From JAYVJM01 sp043769275 (GTDB taxonomy: Bacteria > Pseudomonadota > Gammaproteobacteria > Pseudomonadales > UBA7239): 64,000 bases of DNA. Position numbers and translations under genes: made by a program. The notes beneath the pieces are model-generated. The model had not been told where the DNA came from. It saw only the letters and a program-made list of their open reading frames with translations, and ran no database searches. The stretch lies in the NCBI GenBank assembly GCA_043769275.1, contig JAYVJM010000079.1:1-64000 (forward strand). Direction: 5' to 3'. Of this stretch, positions 9,582-19,010 are shown piece by piece. Position 1 is the first letter of the stretch; each line of letters begins with the position of its first letter.

Positions 9582-10229
9582 TTATTTTGATTCTGCACGG
9601 TCAGGACGCATATCCTTTTCCTGATCGCTTAAGCTGGCACGGAAAGCGCGGCGCTTGAACATACGTTCCATATAGTCAAACAAAGGTTTTGTCTGTTTAT
9701 TGTTTGGTATGTCGACATTCAGAGCCGGCAGCCGCCACAAAATAGGCACGAGACAGCAATCAACCAAAGTCAGCTCATCATTCATGAAATACGGCTTTTC
9801 ATTAAACACGGGCGCAATGGCCATCAATGTTTCTTTGAGCTCTTTAGCGGCTTTTGCCGCGCTCGCTTTATCCCCGTTTTCAATCGTTTTAATGAGCACG
9901 TCCCAATCACGCTCCATGCGTCGATGCAGCAAGCGAGTTTGCGCTCTTGTAACGGGATACACAGGCAGCAGCGGGGGATGCGGGAAACGCTCGTCAAGGT
10001 ATTCCATCATGACCCAAGCGTCATACAGCGCAAGATCACGATCGACAAGCGTTGGCAGGCTATTATAGGGATTGTGTTCTGACACCTCTTCGGGCACGCG
10101 GGAAGGATGTGTGTCAATAATTTCTACGGTGATATCTTTTTCTGCCAGCACAATACGCACGCAATGGCTGTGGTGATTACTTCCATCCGAAAACAGCGCC
10201 ATAGTCGAACGACGAGTCACTACTGCCAT
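9582..10229 (-). CDS. sspA: Stringent starvation protein A SspA
   Basis: A 215-residue glutathione-S-transferase-fold protein that binds RNA polymerase and affects stress and virulence gene transcription. The N-terminal thioredoxin-like half includes DGSNHHSHCVRIVLAEK and the conserved NPYNSLPTLVDRDLALYDAWVMMEYLDERFPHP block (split here across the domain). The C-terminal helical half carries ELTLVDCCLVPILWRLP. The start is the ATG at 10229 with a good GGAG six bases upstream. It is probably the first gene of an sspA-sspB transcript that reads on into the GH17 gene; petC upstream ends in the opposite sense of distance with a 117-base gap that can hold the promoter. Confidence 0.95.
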   Translation of the reverse strand: MAVVTRRSTMALFSDGSNHHSHCVRIVLAEKDITVEIIDTHPSRVPEEVSEHNPYNSLPTLVDRDLALYDAWVMMEYLDERFPHPPLLPVYPVTRAQTRLLHRRMERDWDVLIKTIENGDKASAAKAAKELKETLMAIAPVFNEKPYFMNDELTLVDCCLVPILWRLPALNVDIPNNKQTKPLFDYMERMFKRRAFRASLSDQEKDMRPDRAESK

Positions 10230-10346
10230 ATCAATCTCCTACAAAATAGTAAAATTTCTTTAACTGCTATGTATCAGCCAGCTACCTAATTAATAATGAA
10301 TGTAGGCAATTACATATTTAATTGCGCGCCGACCCATCAGCACCGA

Positions 10347-11195
10347 TTAATGTACGTCTTTCCAGTATTCGCGGTTCAACAGCCAAGCGAGAATAAAAAA
10401 TAACAGGATAAACAGCAAAGCATAAACACCCATACTTTGACGCTTCAGCGCAGCCGGCTCGCCTGCATAGGCAAGAAAGTTGACCAAATCCGCAATCGTG
10501 GCATCAAACTGAGCAGGATCGAGTTTGCCAGGCTTGGGGACATGGAGGAGGCCGCAAGGGTTTAACGCTACGCCAGTTTTTGGGTCAAACAGAATGTCGG
10601 CACCTGTAAGCGGATCGCGACGAACGCCGCCATTGGCCGCATGCACAGGACCTGGCGCACACTCGGCGACTCCTTGTAGCTCAAGCAGCACATTAGGCAT
10701 CGCCACATCTTTGAATACACGGTTATTGACACCGTAAGGGCGTGTATCGTCGCGATAAAAATTACGCAGATAGGTGTAGAGCCATTCTGGGCCACGCACT
10801 CTTGACACGAGGGTCAAATCTGGTGGGGCAACGCCAAACCACTTTTTCTGCGCCTTCACCGGTGCCGCGATGCTCATCAAGTCGCCAATATTCCCGCCTG
10901 CAAAATTGAGGTTTTGCTGCACAATATTGTCAGGAATATCGAGGTCATTGCCCATCCGCTGATAACGCATAAAGCCCAGCGCGTGACAACCCATACAATA
11001 ATTGACGAACGTTTTTGCGCCTCGCTGCATGGATGCGTTGTCATGCAGGTTTGGCTTGAATTCGTCGCAGGGTATTGTGCCGCAGCTATGTTCCCCTTCG
11101 TTGGCACTCACCGTAGCCGCCGCCAAGATAAAAAAAGGCAGTACACACAATACGCTGATCCACTTTTTGTTCATGCTTTTTGTCCAGCCAATCAT
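10347..11195 (-). CDS. petC: Ubiquinol-cytochrome c reductase, cytochrome c1
   Basis: Haem-c subunit of the bc1 complex, passing electrons from the Rieske centre to soluble cytochrome c. The 282-residue product has a signal-like hydrophobic N-terminus (about residues 8-28) and the haem site CMGCH. The axial-methionine segment is DVAMPNVLLELQG, and one C-terminal transmembrane helix ends in NREYWKDVH. The ATG at 11195 overlaps the cytochrome b stop in an ATGA junction, which decides the start; the open frame runs further upstream inside petB but is not needed. Confidence 0.95.
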   Translation of the reverse strand: MIGWTKSMNKKWISVLCVLPFFILAAATVSANEGEHSCGTIPCDEFKPNLHDNASMQRGAKTFVNYCMGCHALGFMRYQRMGNDLDIPDNIVQQNLNFAGGNIGDLMSIAAPVKAQKKWFGVAPPDLTLVSRVRGPEWLYTYLRNFYRDDTRPYGVNNRVFKDVAMPNVLLELQGVAECAPGPVHAANGGVRRDPLTGADILFDPKTGVALNPCGLLHVPKPGKLDPAQFDATIADLVNFLAYAGEPAALKRQSMGVYALLFILLFFILAWLLNREYWKDVH

Positions 11196-12496
11196 CGCAT
11201 GGTCACCCGCTCTGGTTCTTTTTTTGTTTTCTCCCACCGAGTATAAAAAGGCATAAGCAGAAAGAAAGCAAAGTATACGACGGTGAGATACTGAGCTACG
11301 TCTTGATTTTCCAGCCAGTAACCATTGGGATCGCCCCACAAGTTTGGTGCTGCAATGCCTAAAAAGTGACCGCCTGGCGGTAAAGCACCCAAGTAACCCA
11401 AAACCACAAAAGCAATTACGAAAGAAAACAAGGCTATTTTAGTGCCCCACCCTTTATAGCGCCAAGACTTCACCGGGCTGCGATCCAGCCACGGCAGAAC
11501 AAACATGATCGCAATGGCAGCCCCCATCGTCATAAACCCGAGCAGCTTGGCGGGCAACCCAAACAGCTCAAAAGTGATGGCGCGCAACATGGCGTAAAAA
11601 GGCGTGTAATACCAAACGGGCGCGATGTGAGCTGGAGTTTTTAGTGCGTTAGCCTCTTCAAAGTTGGCATGCTCTAAAAAATATCCGCCCATTTCTGGGG
11701 TAAAAAACAAAATAAAACAGAATACGAATAAAAATACGGCGATACCCACTAAATCATGCACGGTGTAATAAGGATGAAAGGGAATTCCGTCAAGCGGATG
11801 TCCATCAGCACCTTTTTTCTTTTTGATTTCAATGCCGTCAGGGTTGTTTGATCCTACCTCGTGCAACGCCAATAAATGCAGAACAACTAACGCAAGCAAA
11901 ATTAACGGAATCGCGATAACGTGCAAAGCAAAAAAGCGGTTGAGTGTAGCGCCAGAAATCAAGTAATCGCCACGAACCCACTCAACGATTGACTCACCTA
12001 CCACGGGGATTGCGCCAAACAACGACACAATGACCTGAGCACCCCAATAAGACATTTGCCCCCACGGAAGCACGTATCCCATAAAGCCTTCAGCCATCAG
12101 ACATAGGTAAATCCCCATGCCAAACAACCAGACCAGCTCGCGTGGCTTTTTGTAAGAGCCGTAGAGAAGGCCACGGAACATGTGCAGATACACCACGGCA
12201 AAAAAAGCTGACGCGCCAGTGGAGTGCATGTAACGCAAAATCCAACCGTAATCGACATCGCGCATGATGTATTCAACGGAAGCAAAGGCTCCATCTGTGG
12301 TCGGCGTATAAAACATCGTCAACCAGATGCCCGTCAGCAACTGATTAACCAACACAAGCAGGGACAGCACACCAAAAAAATACCAGAAATTGAAATTTTT
12401 TGGCGCGTAATACTGCGCCATGTGGGTATTCCATGCCCGCATAATAGGCAGCCTAGCATCTACCCAATCGCGCAAGCCGAGTAGCCAAGATGTCAT
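11192..12496 (-). CDS. petB: Ubiquinol-cytochrome c reductase, cytochrome b
   Basis: Membrane core of the bc1 complex, 434 residues, with eight or more transmembrane helices and both quinone sites. Recognisable blocks are YMHSTGASAFF and GYVLPWGQMSYWGAQV. The Qo-site loop motif reads PVWY rather than PEWY, a variant known from beta/gammaproteobacteria and so not a defect. The conserved haem-ligand histidines lie in the paired helices (for example HSTGASAFFAVVYLHMF). It overlaps petA and petC by four bases on each side, so the three subunits are translationally coupled. Confidence 0.96.
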   Translation of the reverse strand: MTSWLLGLRDWVDARLPIMRAWNTHMAQYYAPKNFNFWYFFGVLSLLVLVNQLLTGIWLTMFYTPTTDGAFASVEYIMRDVDYGWILRYMHSTGASAFFAVVYLHMFRGLLYGSYKKPRELVWLFGMGIYLCLMAEGFMGYVLPWGQMSYWGAQVIVSLFGAIPVVGESIVEWVRGDYLISGATLNRFFALHVIAIPLILLALVVLHLLALHEVGSNNPDGIEIKKKKGADGHPLDGIPFHPYYTVHDLVGIAVFLFVFCFILFFTPEMGGYFLEHANFEEANALKTPAHIAPVWYYTPFYAMLRAITFELFGLPAKLLGFMTMGAAIAIMFVLPWLDRSPVKSWRYKGWGTKIALFSFVIAFVVLGYLGALPPGGHFLGIAAPNLWGDPNGYWLENQDVAQYLTVVYFAFFLLMPFYTRWEKTKKEPERVTMR

Positions 12497-13092
12497 GCTG
12501 CTGCTCCTTTTTGGGCTTCACCCACCACGAGTGTGGTGTCAGTTTCGTAACGGTAAGGGGGTATCGTCAAGTTTGTAGGCGCGGGGACGTTTTTGAATAC
12601 ACGGCCAGCTAAGTCGTACTTGGATCCGTGACAAGGACAGAAAAAGCCGCCAAGCCAACTTTTGCCCAAGTCTTCTGGTGCGACATCAAAACGGTTTTTT
12701 ACCGCACAGCCTAAGTGCGTGCAAATGCCGCTTAACAACAAAAATTCTTTTTTAATCGAGCGCCACTCGTTTTGGCAATCGGCGGGCTGAATTGAGTGCA
12801 GAGAATCTGGGTCAGATACGCGGTCTGTCATGTTTGGCAGGCTATCGAGCATTTGCGCGCTGCGCCGCACGATATAAATCGGCTGCCCGCGCCACTCAAC
12901 AACAATCATGGACCCCATTTCTATCTTGCTAATATTGACTTTGACCGCCGCGCCGGCTGCTTTTGCCTTGGCGCTAGGATTCCAAGCGCCAACAAAGGGG
13001 GTTGCGACAAAACCGGCACCCACCACGCCGACACCCGTGGTGGCGACAGTGAGGAAACGGCGGCGCGCTTGGTTGATTCCGTCATCATGCAT
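12493..13092 (-). CDS. petA: Ubiquinol-cytochrome c reductase, Rieske iron-sulfur subunit
   Basis: High-potential 2Fe-2S subunit of the bc1 complex. From ATG 13092 (GGGAGA about ten bases upstream) it has 199 residues. It has a twin-arginine-type N-terminus (ARRRFL followed by a hydrophobic anchor) and the cluster ligands in CTHLGC and CPCHGS, with the GSKYDLAGRVFKNVPAPTNL segment after them. It is the first gene of petABC. A longer frame begins 33 bases upstream without a ribosome site. Confidence 0.96.
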   Translation of the reverse strand: MHDDGINQARRRFLTVATTGVGVVGAGFVATPFVGAWNPSAKAKAAGAAVKVNISKIEMGSMIVVEWRGQPIYIVRRSAQMLDSLPNMTDRVSDPDSLHSIQPADCQNEWRSIKKEFLLLSGICTHLGCAVKNRFDVAPEDLGKSWLGGFFCPCHGSKYDLAGRVFKNVPAPTNLTIPPYRYETDTTLVVGEAQKGAAA

Positions 13093-13276
13093 GACGCTTT
13101 TTCTCCCGTAACTTGCTAGGTGCATCCTTGGATGCCAGTTTAATCACTTAACTTGCGCCGCAACACCCGAAGGTGAGCGCGGATAAGCCGCCAAAAGACG
13201 TGCTAAGGTAGTTAAATCGACCCGCACTAGCAAGAAAACCGCGCTTAATTTGTGCCTTTAGTTGCCCCACATGACA

Positions 13277-13308
13277 CAAAAAAGCCCAGACCGATAAAGC
13301 ATCTGGGC
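13277..13308 (-). terminator. Rho-independent terminator after rpsI
   Basis: Read on the minus strand, GCCCAGA pairs with TCTGGGC across an 11-base loop and is followed by a run of six to seven T. It lies 26 bases beyond the rpsI stop, so it should end the rplM-rpsI transcript before petABC. Confidence 0.8.
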
Positions 13309-13334
13309 ATATGCTGCAATATTTCGCGGCGAAC

Positions 13335-13742
13335 TTAACGCTTGGAGTATTGTGGACGCTTACGCGCTTTGCGAAGCCCAACTTTTTTGCGCTCGACTTC
13401 ACGGGAGTCACGCGTCACATAGCCCGCACGACGCAATGCTGTGCGCAACGATTCATCATACTCCATTAGCGCACGCGTGATGCCGTGGCGTATCGCGCCT
13501 GCTTGTCCAAAACTGCCACCACCGGCAACGGTAATGTTGAGATCAAACTTTTGCTCCATCCCAACCAGAACCAATGGCTGGCGCACAATCATACGAGCGA
13601 CTTCACGGCCAAAATAATTTTCAATAGTGCGATCGTTAATCGTAATAGCACCTTCACCTGCACGCAAAAAAACCCGAGCAGTGGATGTTTTACGACGACC
13701 CGTGCCGTAATGCTGCTGAACTGCCATACCTTTCGTCGCCAT
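13335..13742 (-). CDS. rpsI: 30S ribosomal protein S9
   Basis: Small-subunit ribosomal protein whose C-terminal tail reaches the P-site tRNA. The [18 protein letters not shown] start, the [16 protein letters not shown] core and the basic ending KRPQYSKR are all as expected. With ATG 13742 it has 135 residues; an ATG five codons inside would give 130, the E. coli length, and cannot be excluded. It follows rplM by 15 bases in the universal L13-S9 operon. Confidence 0.97.
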   Translation of the reverse strand: MATKGMAVQQHYGTGRRKTSTARVFLRAGEGAITINDRTIENYFGREVARMIVRQPLVLVGMEQKFDLNITVAGGGSFGQAGAIRHGITRALMEYDESLRTALRRAGYVTRDSREVERKKVGLRKARKRPQYSKR

Positions 13743-13757
13743 AATAATGCGCCCCAA

Positions 13758-14192
13758 TTAAAATTGTAAAGCCAAAGCTTGCGGTTGTTGCGCGGTGTGC
13801 GGATGCTCTTGACCTGCGTAAACCTTAAGCTTCTTAAACATGGCGCGACCTAACGACCCGCGCGGCAACATGCCTTTCACTGCATATTCGAGTGCGCGCT
13901 CAGGCACACGATCAATCAGCTTTTCGAAAGTGATTTGTTTCAAGCCACCGGGGAAATTGCTATGACTGTAATACGTTTTGTCTTTGGCTTTATTGCCGGT
14001 TACACGCACTTTTTCGGCGTTAACGATCACTATATAGTCGCCTGTATCCACATGGGGAGTGAACTCGGGCTTGTGTTTGCCTCGCAGTCTGCTAGCAACT
14101 TCTGTTGCCAAGCGACCTAAGACCTTATTTTCGGCATCCACGACGAACCACTGGTGCTGCGCAGTCTGCGCATTGGTGCTGATCGTTCTCAT
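13758..14192 (-). CDS. rplM: 50S ribosomal protein L13
   Basis: Early-assembly large-subunit protein, 144 residues. The conserved [17 protein letters not shown] and the [20 protein letters not shown] block near the C-terminus are clear. ATG 14192 gives the standard N-terminus MRTIS; the open frame runs 19 codons further upstream but lacks family similarity. It is the first gene of rplM-rpsI, with the promoter expected in the 150 bases upstream. Confidence 0.97.
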   Translation of the reverse strand: MRTISTNAQTAQHQWFVVDAENKVLGRLATEVASRLRGKHKPEFTPHVDTGDYIVIVNAEKVRVTGNKAKDKTYYSHSNFPGGLKQITFEKLIDRVPERALEYAVKGMLPRGSLGRAMFKKLKVYAGQEHPHTAQQPQALALQF

Positions 14193-14344
14193 TTTTTTAC
14201 CGCTCTTATATACAGGCATATTCTGGGAGGGCGAATTGTAATGATGCACCCACGCTATTTCAAGCGGTAAAAATCATTACTGTCCAAATTCCTGCCATTC
14301 ACGCCGTTTTTTCTAACTGTTTTACCATTACGATGCAATTGCTA

Positions 14345-15112
14345 TCAGCACGACGGCTTTTTGCCTTCAAATTTCGCCTGCTGATAGAGCATGTCAGCCT
14401 GCGGCAGATTGGCACCAAGCAGTTGAATGCGTGCAGCATCTGAAGGATGGGTCGATAAAAACTCGGGCGACTTAGCACCGCCTTGTTGCTGCAACAATTC
14501 CCAGATTGCTACGCTGGCTTGCGGATTAAAGCCGGCGCGCGCCATTAGTTCCTGTCCGATAATGTCGGCCTCCGTTTCGTGCGAACGACTGTATGGTAGC
14601 AAAACACCGTATTTCGCGCCCATGCCAACAACGGACGCGAGACTCGGATCCACGGCTTGTCCGGCCACTTGCTCGCTCAGTTGAGCAAGCAAATTCAGGG
14701 AGGCACGCTCATTGCCGTGTCGAGCTAAAACATGCCCAATTTCATGCCCAATAACAGCCGCCAACTGATCGTTGTTTTCTGTCAGCTTTAACATGCCGAT
14801 ATTCACACCAATTTTTTTGCCGGGAAGAGCAAAGGCATTCGGCGTTTTGTCATTAAAAAGCCGAACATCCCAGTCCTCACGCATCTCCCCCTGCAACTCT
14901 TGCGTGAGCGCTCGCACGATACAGCATACTCTGGCGTTAGCTTTGGAATCTTGCAGTGGCGGGCTTTTTTCTTTCAGCTCATCAAATACCCGCTCTCCCA
15001 TTGAGGCCATTTGGCCATCGTCCACCAATAACAACTGGCTGCGACCGGTGGGCGATGTCACGCAAGCTGTCAATGTCCATAAAATCAAGCACACGAAAAC
15101 TGTTTTTTGCAT
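14345..15112 (-). CDS. M48-family zinc metalloprotease lipoprotein
   Basis: A 255-residue exported peptidase. The N-terminus is a lipoprotein signal with lipobox LTAC (Cys17). The zinc site is HEIGH with the third ligand supplied by the downstream SHETEADIIG segment. This is the layout of the E. coli LoiP/YggG group, membrane-attached M48 peptidases involved in envelope quality control. The TMPD-type ending THPSDAARIQLL is also typical. It stands alone between rplM and an orphan parA, in the same orientation as both, with gaps of about 100-150 bases. Confidence 0.9.
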   Translation of the reverse strand: MQKTVFVCLILWTLTACVTSPTGRSQLLLVDDGQMASMGERVFDELKEKSPPLQDSKANARVCCIVRALTQELQGEMREDWDVRLFNDKTPNAFALPGKKIGVNIGMLKLTENNDQLAAVIGHEIGHVLARHGNERASLNLLAQLSEQVAGQAVDPSLASVVGMGAKYGVLLPYSRSHETEADIIGQELMARAGFNPQASVAIWELLQQQGGAKSPEFLSTHPSDAARIQLLGANLPQADMLYQQAKFEGKKPSC

Positions 15113-15213
15113 CGCAGATATCTCGCCAAGGATAAGGGCGCAGAGACTACAGAAAATTGGCCACTTTTTCTAATGGGCAAAGGCGTTCTAGCTGCATTCG
15201 CATAAATAAGACA

Positions 15214-16029
15214 TCAAGCATTCTCCGCCTGCGACGCTGTATCGTCTACCGGCAACAAACGACCGCCCTCCAGTAAGCGATAAAGATTCAGATATTGCAC
15301 AGTGAGCTTGTGTTTGGGTGCGTAATGCACCATCGGCAAATGAAACTCGCGTGACTCTTTCATTTTCACTGAGGTGCTAAGGTAGCTGGCCAGCACGGGC
15401 AGGCCGTCGTTTTTTAATTGATCAACCAGATCATTGGGCAAGCGAGCTTGCGCGCTGTACTGGCTGATAACGACGCCTTCAATAACTAATTTAGGATTGT
15501 GATCTTCACGAATTTCGCCCACTGTATTGACTAGGCTGTACAGTGCCTGCCGTGAAAAGCTGTCACAATCAAAAGGGATTAGCAGGCTATCAGCAGCAAT
15601 TAACGCTGCGCGGCTGTAGAAGTTGAGTGCCGGTGGCGTGTCGATATAAATGCGGTCGTAATGCTCAGACAGTTGCACCAATGCTTCACGCAATTTATAG
15701 ATTTTTTGACGACTCTCCAGATCGCGTTCTAGCGCAGAGAGCTCAATGCTGGCAGGCATCACCGATAGGCGTGCAAACTGTGTTGGATGACAAAATGTCG
15801 GCAAATAATGTTTGCGATTAAACATGCCAAGAAACGATTTAAAAAAATCTGCTGCTGTATTTTCTTTTTCCGCGTAGCGTGGACCGAGTAAATACTCTGA
15901 ACTATTGCATTGCGTATCGAGATCAATGAGCAGCGTTTTGAAGCCCTGCTGCGCGCTTATAGCGGCAAGATTGCAACTGATGCTGGTTTTGCCAACGCCT
16001 CCTTTTTGGTTGAACACTACGCGCTTCAT
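15214..16029 (-). CDS. ParA/Soj-family ATPase, orphan
   Basis: A 271-residue MinD/ParA-type ATPase. The deviant Walker A, KGGVGKTS, sits at residues 9-16, and Walker B-like YIDTPPALN lies mid-protein. ATG 16029 has AAAGGAG seven bases upstream and is clearly better than the 30-residue-longer frame. There is no parB-like gene or centromere-like repeat cluster nearby, so it is not a standard chromosome-partition pair. Orphan ParA proteins position other cargo such as chemotaxis clusters, flagella or pili; which applies here is unknown. It is divergent from miaA with 123 bases between. Confidence 0.88.
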   Translation of the reverse strand: MKRVVFNQKGGVGKTSISCNLAAISAQQGFKTLLIDLDTQCNSSEYLLGPRYAEKENTAADFFKSFLGMFNRKHYLPTFCHPTQFARLSVMPASIELSALERDLESRQKIYKLREALVQLSEHYDRIYIDTPPALNFYSRAALIAADSLLIPFDCDSFSRQALYSLVNTVGEIREDHNPKLVIEGVVISQYSAQARLPNDLVDQLKNDGLPVLASYLSTSVKMKESREFHLPMVHYAPKHKLTVQYLNLYRLLEGGRLLPVDDTASQAENA

Positions 16030-16152
16030 ACAGAACTCCTTTGCTCCTCGATATTCTATGTTAGCAGCAAAGCCTGCTGGTGCAGCAAGCTGTATTTTCG
16101 CGGCTAATTTTCTGGGCATAATACATACCCGCCGCTAACAAACATCAACTGC

Positions 16153-17097
16153 GTGACCGCACTTCCTCCCGCTATTTTTTTGATGGGTCCTACTGCGTCT
16201 GGCAAGACAGACTTGGCCGTTGCGCTGACAGAGTGTCTGCCCTGCGACATTATCAGTGTCGATTCCGCGATGATTTATCGCGGCATGGATATTGGCACGG
16301 CCAAGCCGGATACCACCACATTGGCGCGCGCGCCGCATCGTTTGATCAACCTCTTGGACCCGAGCGAACCGTACTCTGCGGCACAGTTTCGCCGTGATGC
16401 ACTGCGTGAAATGTCGGCGATTACTGCGCGCGGACGGATTCCGTTACTCGTAGGCGGCACGATGCTTTATTTTAAGGTGCTGCTGGAGGGGATTGCTGAA
16501 TTACCGGCAGCGGATCCCGCTTTGCGCGCAGCTGTTACGTGGGAGGCGGAAAGCATCGGGTGGCCAGCTATTCATGCTCGCTTGGCTGCTGTCGATCCGA
16601 GTATGGCTGCGCGATTGCACCCAAACCATTCGCAGCGGATTTTGCGTGCATGGGAGGTGTATTGTCTGACGGGGCAACCCATGTCTGCACTGCAAAAACA
16701 GCAGGCCAGTGAGCCGTTGCCGTGGTCTGTTACGCAACTGGCGTTGATGCCTGCGCGCGATGCGGTTCATCTGCGTATTGCGCAACGCTTTGACGCAATG
16801 TTGTCGCACGGGCTAATCGACGAAGTGCGCGCTCTACATGCACGCGGGACGCTTTCGCCAGATTTGCCCGCAATACGCAGCGTTGGTTACCGGCAGGTGT
16901 GGGAGTTTCTTGATGGCGAAACCACTGCAAATCAAATGCACGACAAGGCGGTTTTTGCTACGCGGCAACTTGCTAAACGTCAGTTCACATGGCTACGAAG
17001 CTGGCCGCATCTGCATAACTTGCCCACAAGGGAACCTTTCGATATAAAAAAAGTCTTATATATCGCCTTGAAACTGCTGGCTAACATCGGCATATAG
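16153..17097 (+). CDS. miaA: tRNA dimethylallyltransferase MiaA
   Basis: Adds the isopentenyl group to A37 of tRNAs that read UNN codons. The P-loop GPTASGKT is at residues 12-19, and [16 protein letters not shown] and the VGGTMLYF segment follow; 314 residues is the normal size. The start is GTG at 16153; the first ATG would remove part of the P-loop and is rejected. The gene heads the miaA-hfq-hflX-hflK-hflC order seen in many gammaproteobacteria, with 157 bases before hfq that may contain an hfq promoter. Confidence 0.95.
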   Translation: MTALPPAIFLMGPTASGKTDLAVALTECLPCDIISVDSAMIYRGMDIGTAKPDTTTLARAPHRLINLLDPSEPYSAAQFRRDALREMSAITARGRIPLLVGGTMLYFKVLLEGIAELPAADPALRAAVTWEAESIGWPAIHARLAAVDPSMAARLHPNHSQRILRAWEVYCLTGQPMSALQKQQASEPLPWSVTQLALMPARDAVHLRIAQRFDAMLSHGLIDEVRALHARGTLSPDLPAIRSVGYRQVWEFLDGETTANQMHDKAVFATRQLAKRQFTWLRSWPHLHNLPTREPFDIKKVLYIALKLLANIGI

Positions 17098-17254
17098 GCG
17101 ATCTACTATTGAGAAAAACGAAGAGAAGTGATTTTGCAGTGACTTCTGCTGCCCTGTTCACTAACATCGTGCTATATCTGTAGGGCGGCATCTATTTACT
17201 AGGCGCTAAATTCGTGGAATTTTTTATAATCATTCACTCTTGAAGGAGATTCTT

Positions 17255-17572
17255 ATGTCGAGAGGGCAAAGCTTACAAGACCCTTACCTGAACGTTCTGC
17301 GCAAAGAGCGCGTTCCGGTTTCCATTTACCTAGTCAACGGCATCAAATTACAGGGTCAAATTGATTCTTTTGATCAGTTTGTTGTTTTGCTGAAAAACAC
17401 TGTTAGCCAAATGGTATACAAACACGCTATTTCCACTGTTGTGCCATCTCGTCCTGTGCGCCTGCCTGTCGCAAGCCCGCTCGTCGCCGGTGCTGTCGCT
17501 GGTGTAAACGGCGGCAACTTCAACCAAGGCGGTTACGATGATGATGACGGCTATAACGATCTCGGCAGCTAG
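17255..17572 (+). CDS. hfq: RNA chaperone Hfq
   Basis: Hexameric Sm-like RNA-binding protein that pairs small RNAs with mRNAs. The 105-residue product has the Sm1/Sm2 core ([20 protein letters not shown] through [15 protein letters not shown]). It ends in a Gly/Asn-rich tail with an acidic tip ([11 protein letters not shown]), which in other Hfqs aids RNA release. ATG 17255 has AAGGAG seven bases upstream; a longer start five codons earlier is not supported. Confidence 0.97.
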   Translation: MSRGQSLQDPYLNVLRKERVPVSIYLVNGIKLQGQIDSFDQFVVLLKNTVSQMVYKHAISTVVPSRPVRLPVASPLVAGAVAGVNGGNFNQGGYDDDDGYNDLGS

Positions 17573-17592
17573 TTCTTTTTTAAGGTTAGCTT

Positions 17593-18909
17593 TTGTTTTT
17601 TGATCGCCCAAAATCCGGTGAGCTGGCTGTCTTGGTTCACTTGGATTTGCAACGTCCCAGCTCCCATGATGATCTGCGCGAATTTGAAGAGCTGGCGTTG
17701 TCGGCGGGTGCCGATCCGGTTGAGCTAATTACCGGTAGCCGTACGGCACCTTCTGCGCGCCACTTCGTGGGAAAAGGCAAGCTCGAAGAAATCGCTCATT
17801 GCGTACAAATGCACAGTGCGCGCTTAGCGATTTTCGATCATGAGCTATCGCCCAGCCAAGAGCGCAATTTAGAAAAAGCGTTGGGATGCCATGTGATTGA
17901 TCGCACCGGCTTGATCCTCGATATTTTTGCTCAACGCGCCCGCACACATGAAGGCAAGTTACAGGTGGAGCTGGCACAGCTACAGCACGCATCAACGCGC
18001 CTAGTACGTGGATGGACACATCTTGAGCGACAAAAAGGCGGCATTGGTATGCGCGGCCCAGGTGAAACGCAGCTTGAAACGGATCGTCGCCTGATCAGGC
18101 TGCGGATTAAATCCATCTTGGCTAGGCTGGAAAAAGTACGTAGCCAGCGCGCCCAAAGTCGCCGCTCCCGTGCGCGCAGCTCTGTCCCCACCCTCTCGCT
18201 TGTTGGCTATACCAACGCAGGCAAGTCCACCTTATTTAACGCACTGACACAGGCCGACGTTTATGTGGCCGATCAGTTGTTCGCCACCTTAGACCCCACC
18301 ATGCGTCGTTTACGTTTGCCGGATACTGGTAACGCAGTGCTCGCAGATACCGTCGGTTTTATTCGCGCATTACCGCATCAACTGGTCGATGCTTTTCGCA
18401 GCACCTTGGAAGAGGCCGCTAGTGCCGATTTGCTGTTGCATGTCATTGACTACGCCTCTCACGAGCGCGACGAACAGATCACGCAAGTAAATGATGTACT
18501 GCACGAAATCGGTGCAGGCGAGCTGCCTTGCCTCCAGGTATTTAACAAAATTGACGTGCTAGGGGTGGAACCGAGAATAGATCGCGACCAGCAAGGTCGG
18601 CCGCTGCGCGTGTGGGTTTCTGCCCATACGGGAGCAGGCCTGAACCTGCTGCTGCAGGCATTGGATGAACATCTGGCCGCTGAGAAATTTAATGGCACAC
18701 TGTTGCTGCATGCCGCGCAGTCGCGATTGCGAGCGCGCCTTTTTTCACTCAAGGCCATTGTCAGCGAACGCTTTAATGATGATGGCAGCCAAACGCTTGT
18801 CGTGCGTTTGGCGCGTGCAGATTGGCAACGCTTTTTAGCATCCGAACAATTAAATGCTAAAGATTTGCTTGCGCCTGTCGAAGAAGTGCCAGAGGATGGC
18901 GCGCCTTGA
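17593..18909 (+). CDS. hflX: Ribosome-associated GTPase HflX
   Basis: GTPase that splits stalled or hibernating 70S ribosomes. It has 438 residues: the N-terminal HflX domain with GPGETQLETDRR, and a GTPase domain with G1 GYTNAGKST, G3 DTVGF and G4 NKID. The start is TTG at 17593, because MFFDRP aligns with the N-terminus of relatives and no ATG is near; AAGGTTAG lies just upstream. It follows hfq by 20 bases, as expected. Confidence 0.95.
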   Translation: MFFDRPKSGELAVLVHLDLQRPSSHDDLREFEELALSAGADPVELITGSRTAPSARHFVGKGKLEEIAHCVQMHSARLAIFDHELSPSQERNLEKALGCHVIDRTGLILDIFAQRARTHEGKLQVELAQLQHASTRLVRGWTHLERQKGGIGMRGPGETQLETDRRLIRLRIKSILARLEKVRSQRAQSRRSRARSSVPTLSLVGYTNAGKSTLFNALTQADVYVADQLFATLDPTMRRLRLPDTGNAVLADTVGFIRALPHQLVDAFRSTLEEAASADLLLHVIDYASHERDEQITQVNDVLHEIGAGELPCLQVFNKIDVLGVEPRIDRDQQGRPLRVWVSAHTGAGLNLLLQALDEHLAAEKFNGTLLLHAAQSRLRARLFSLKAIVSERFNDDGSQTLVVRLARADWQRFLASEQLNAKDLLAPVEEVPEDGAP

Positions 18910-19010
18910 TCTGCAGGACGCGCCGTGCGAAAAGCCGGTCAGCAATACCGTCAAAAGCAACCTGCACTGATCAATGACACAAAATTTATTTTTCAAAAGC
19001 GGAGATAGCT

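Noticed and set aside
11192..12496. Defective cytochrome b because the Qo motif is PVWY, not PEWY
   Set aside because: PVWY is an established natural variant in beta/gammaproteobacteria.
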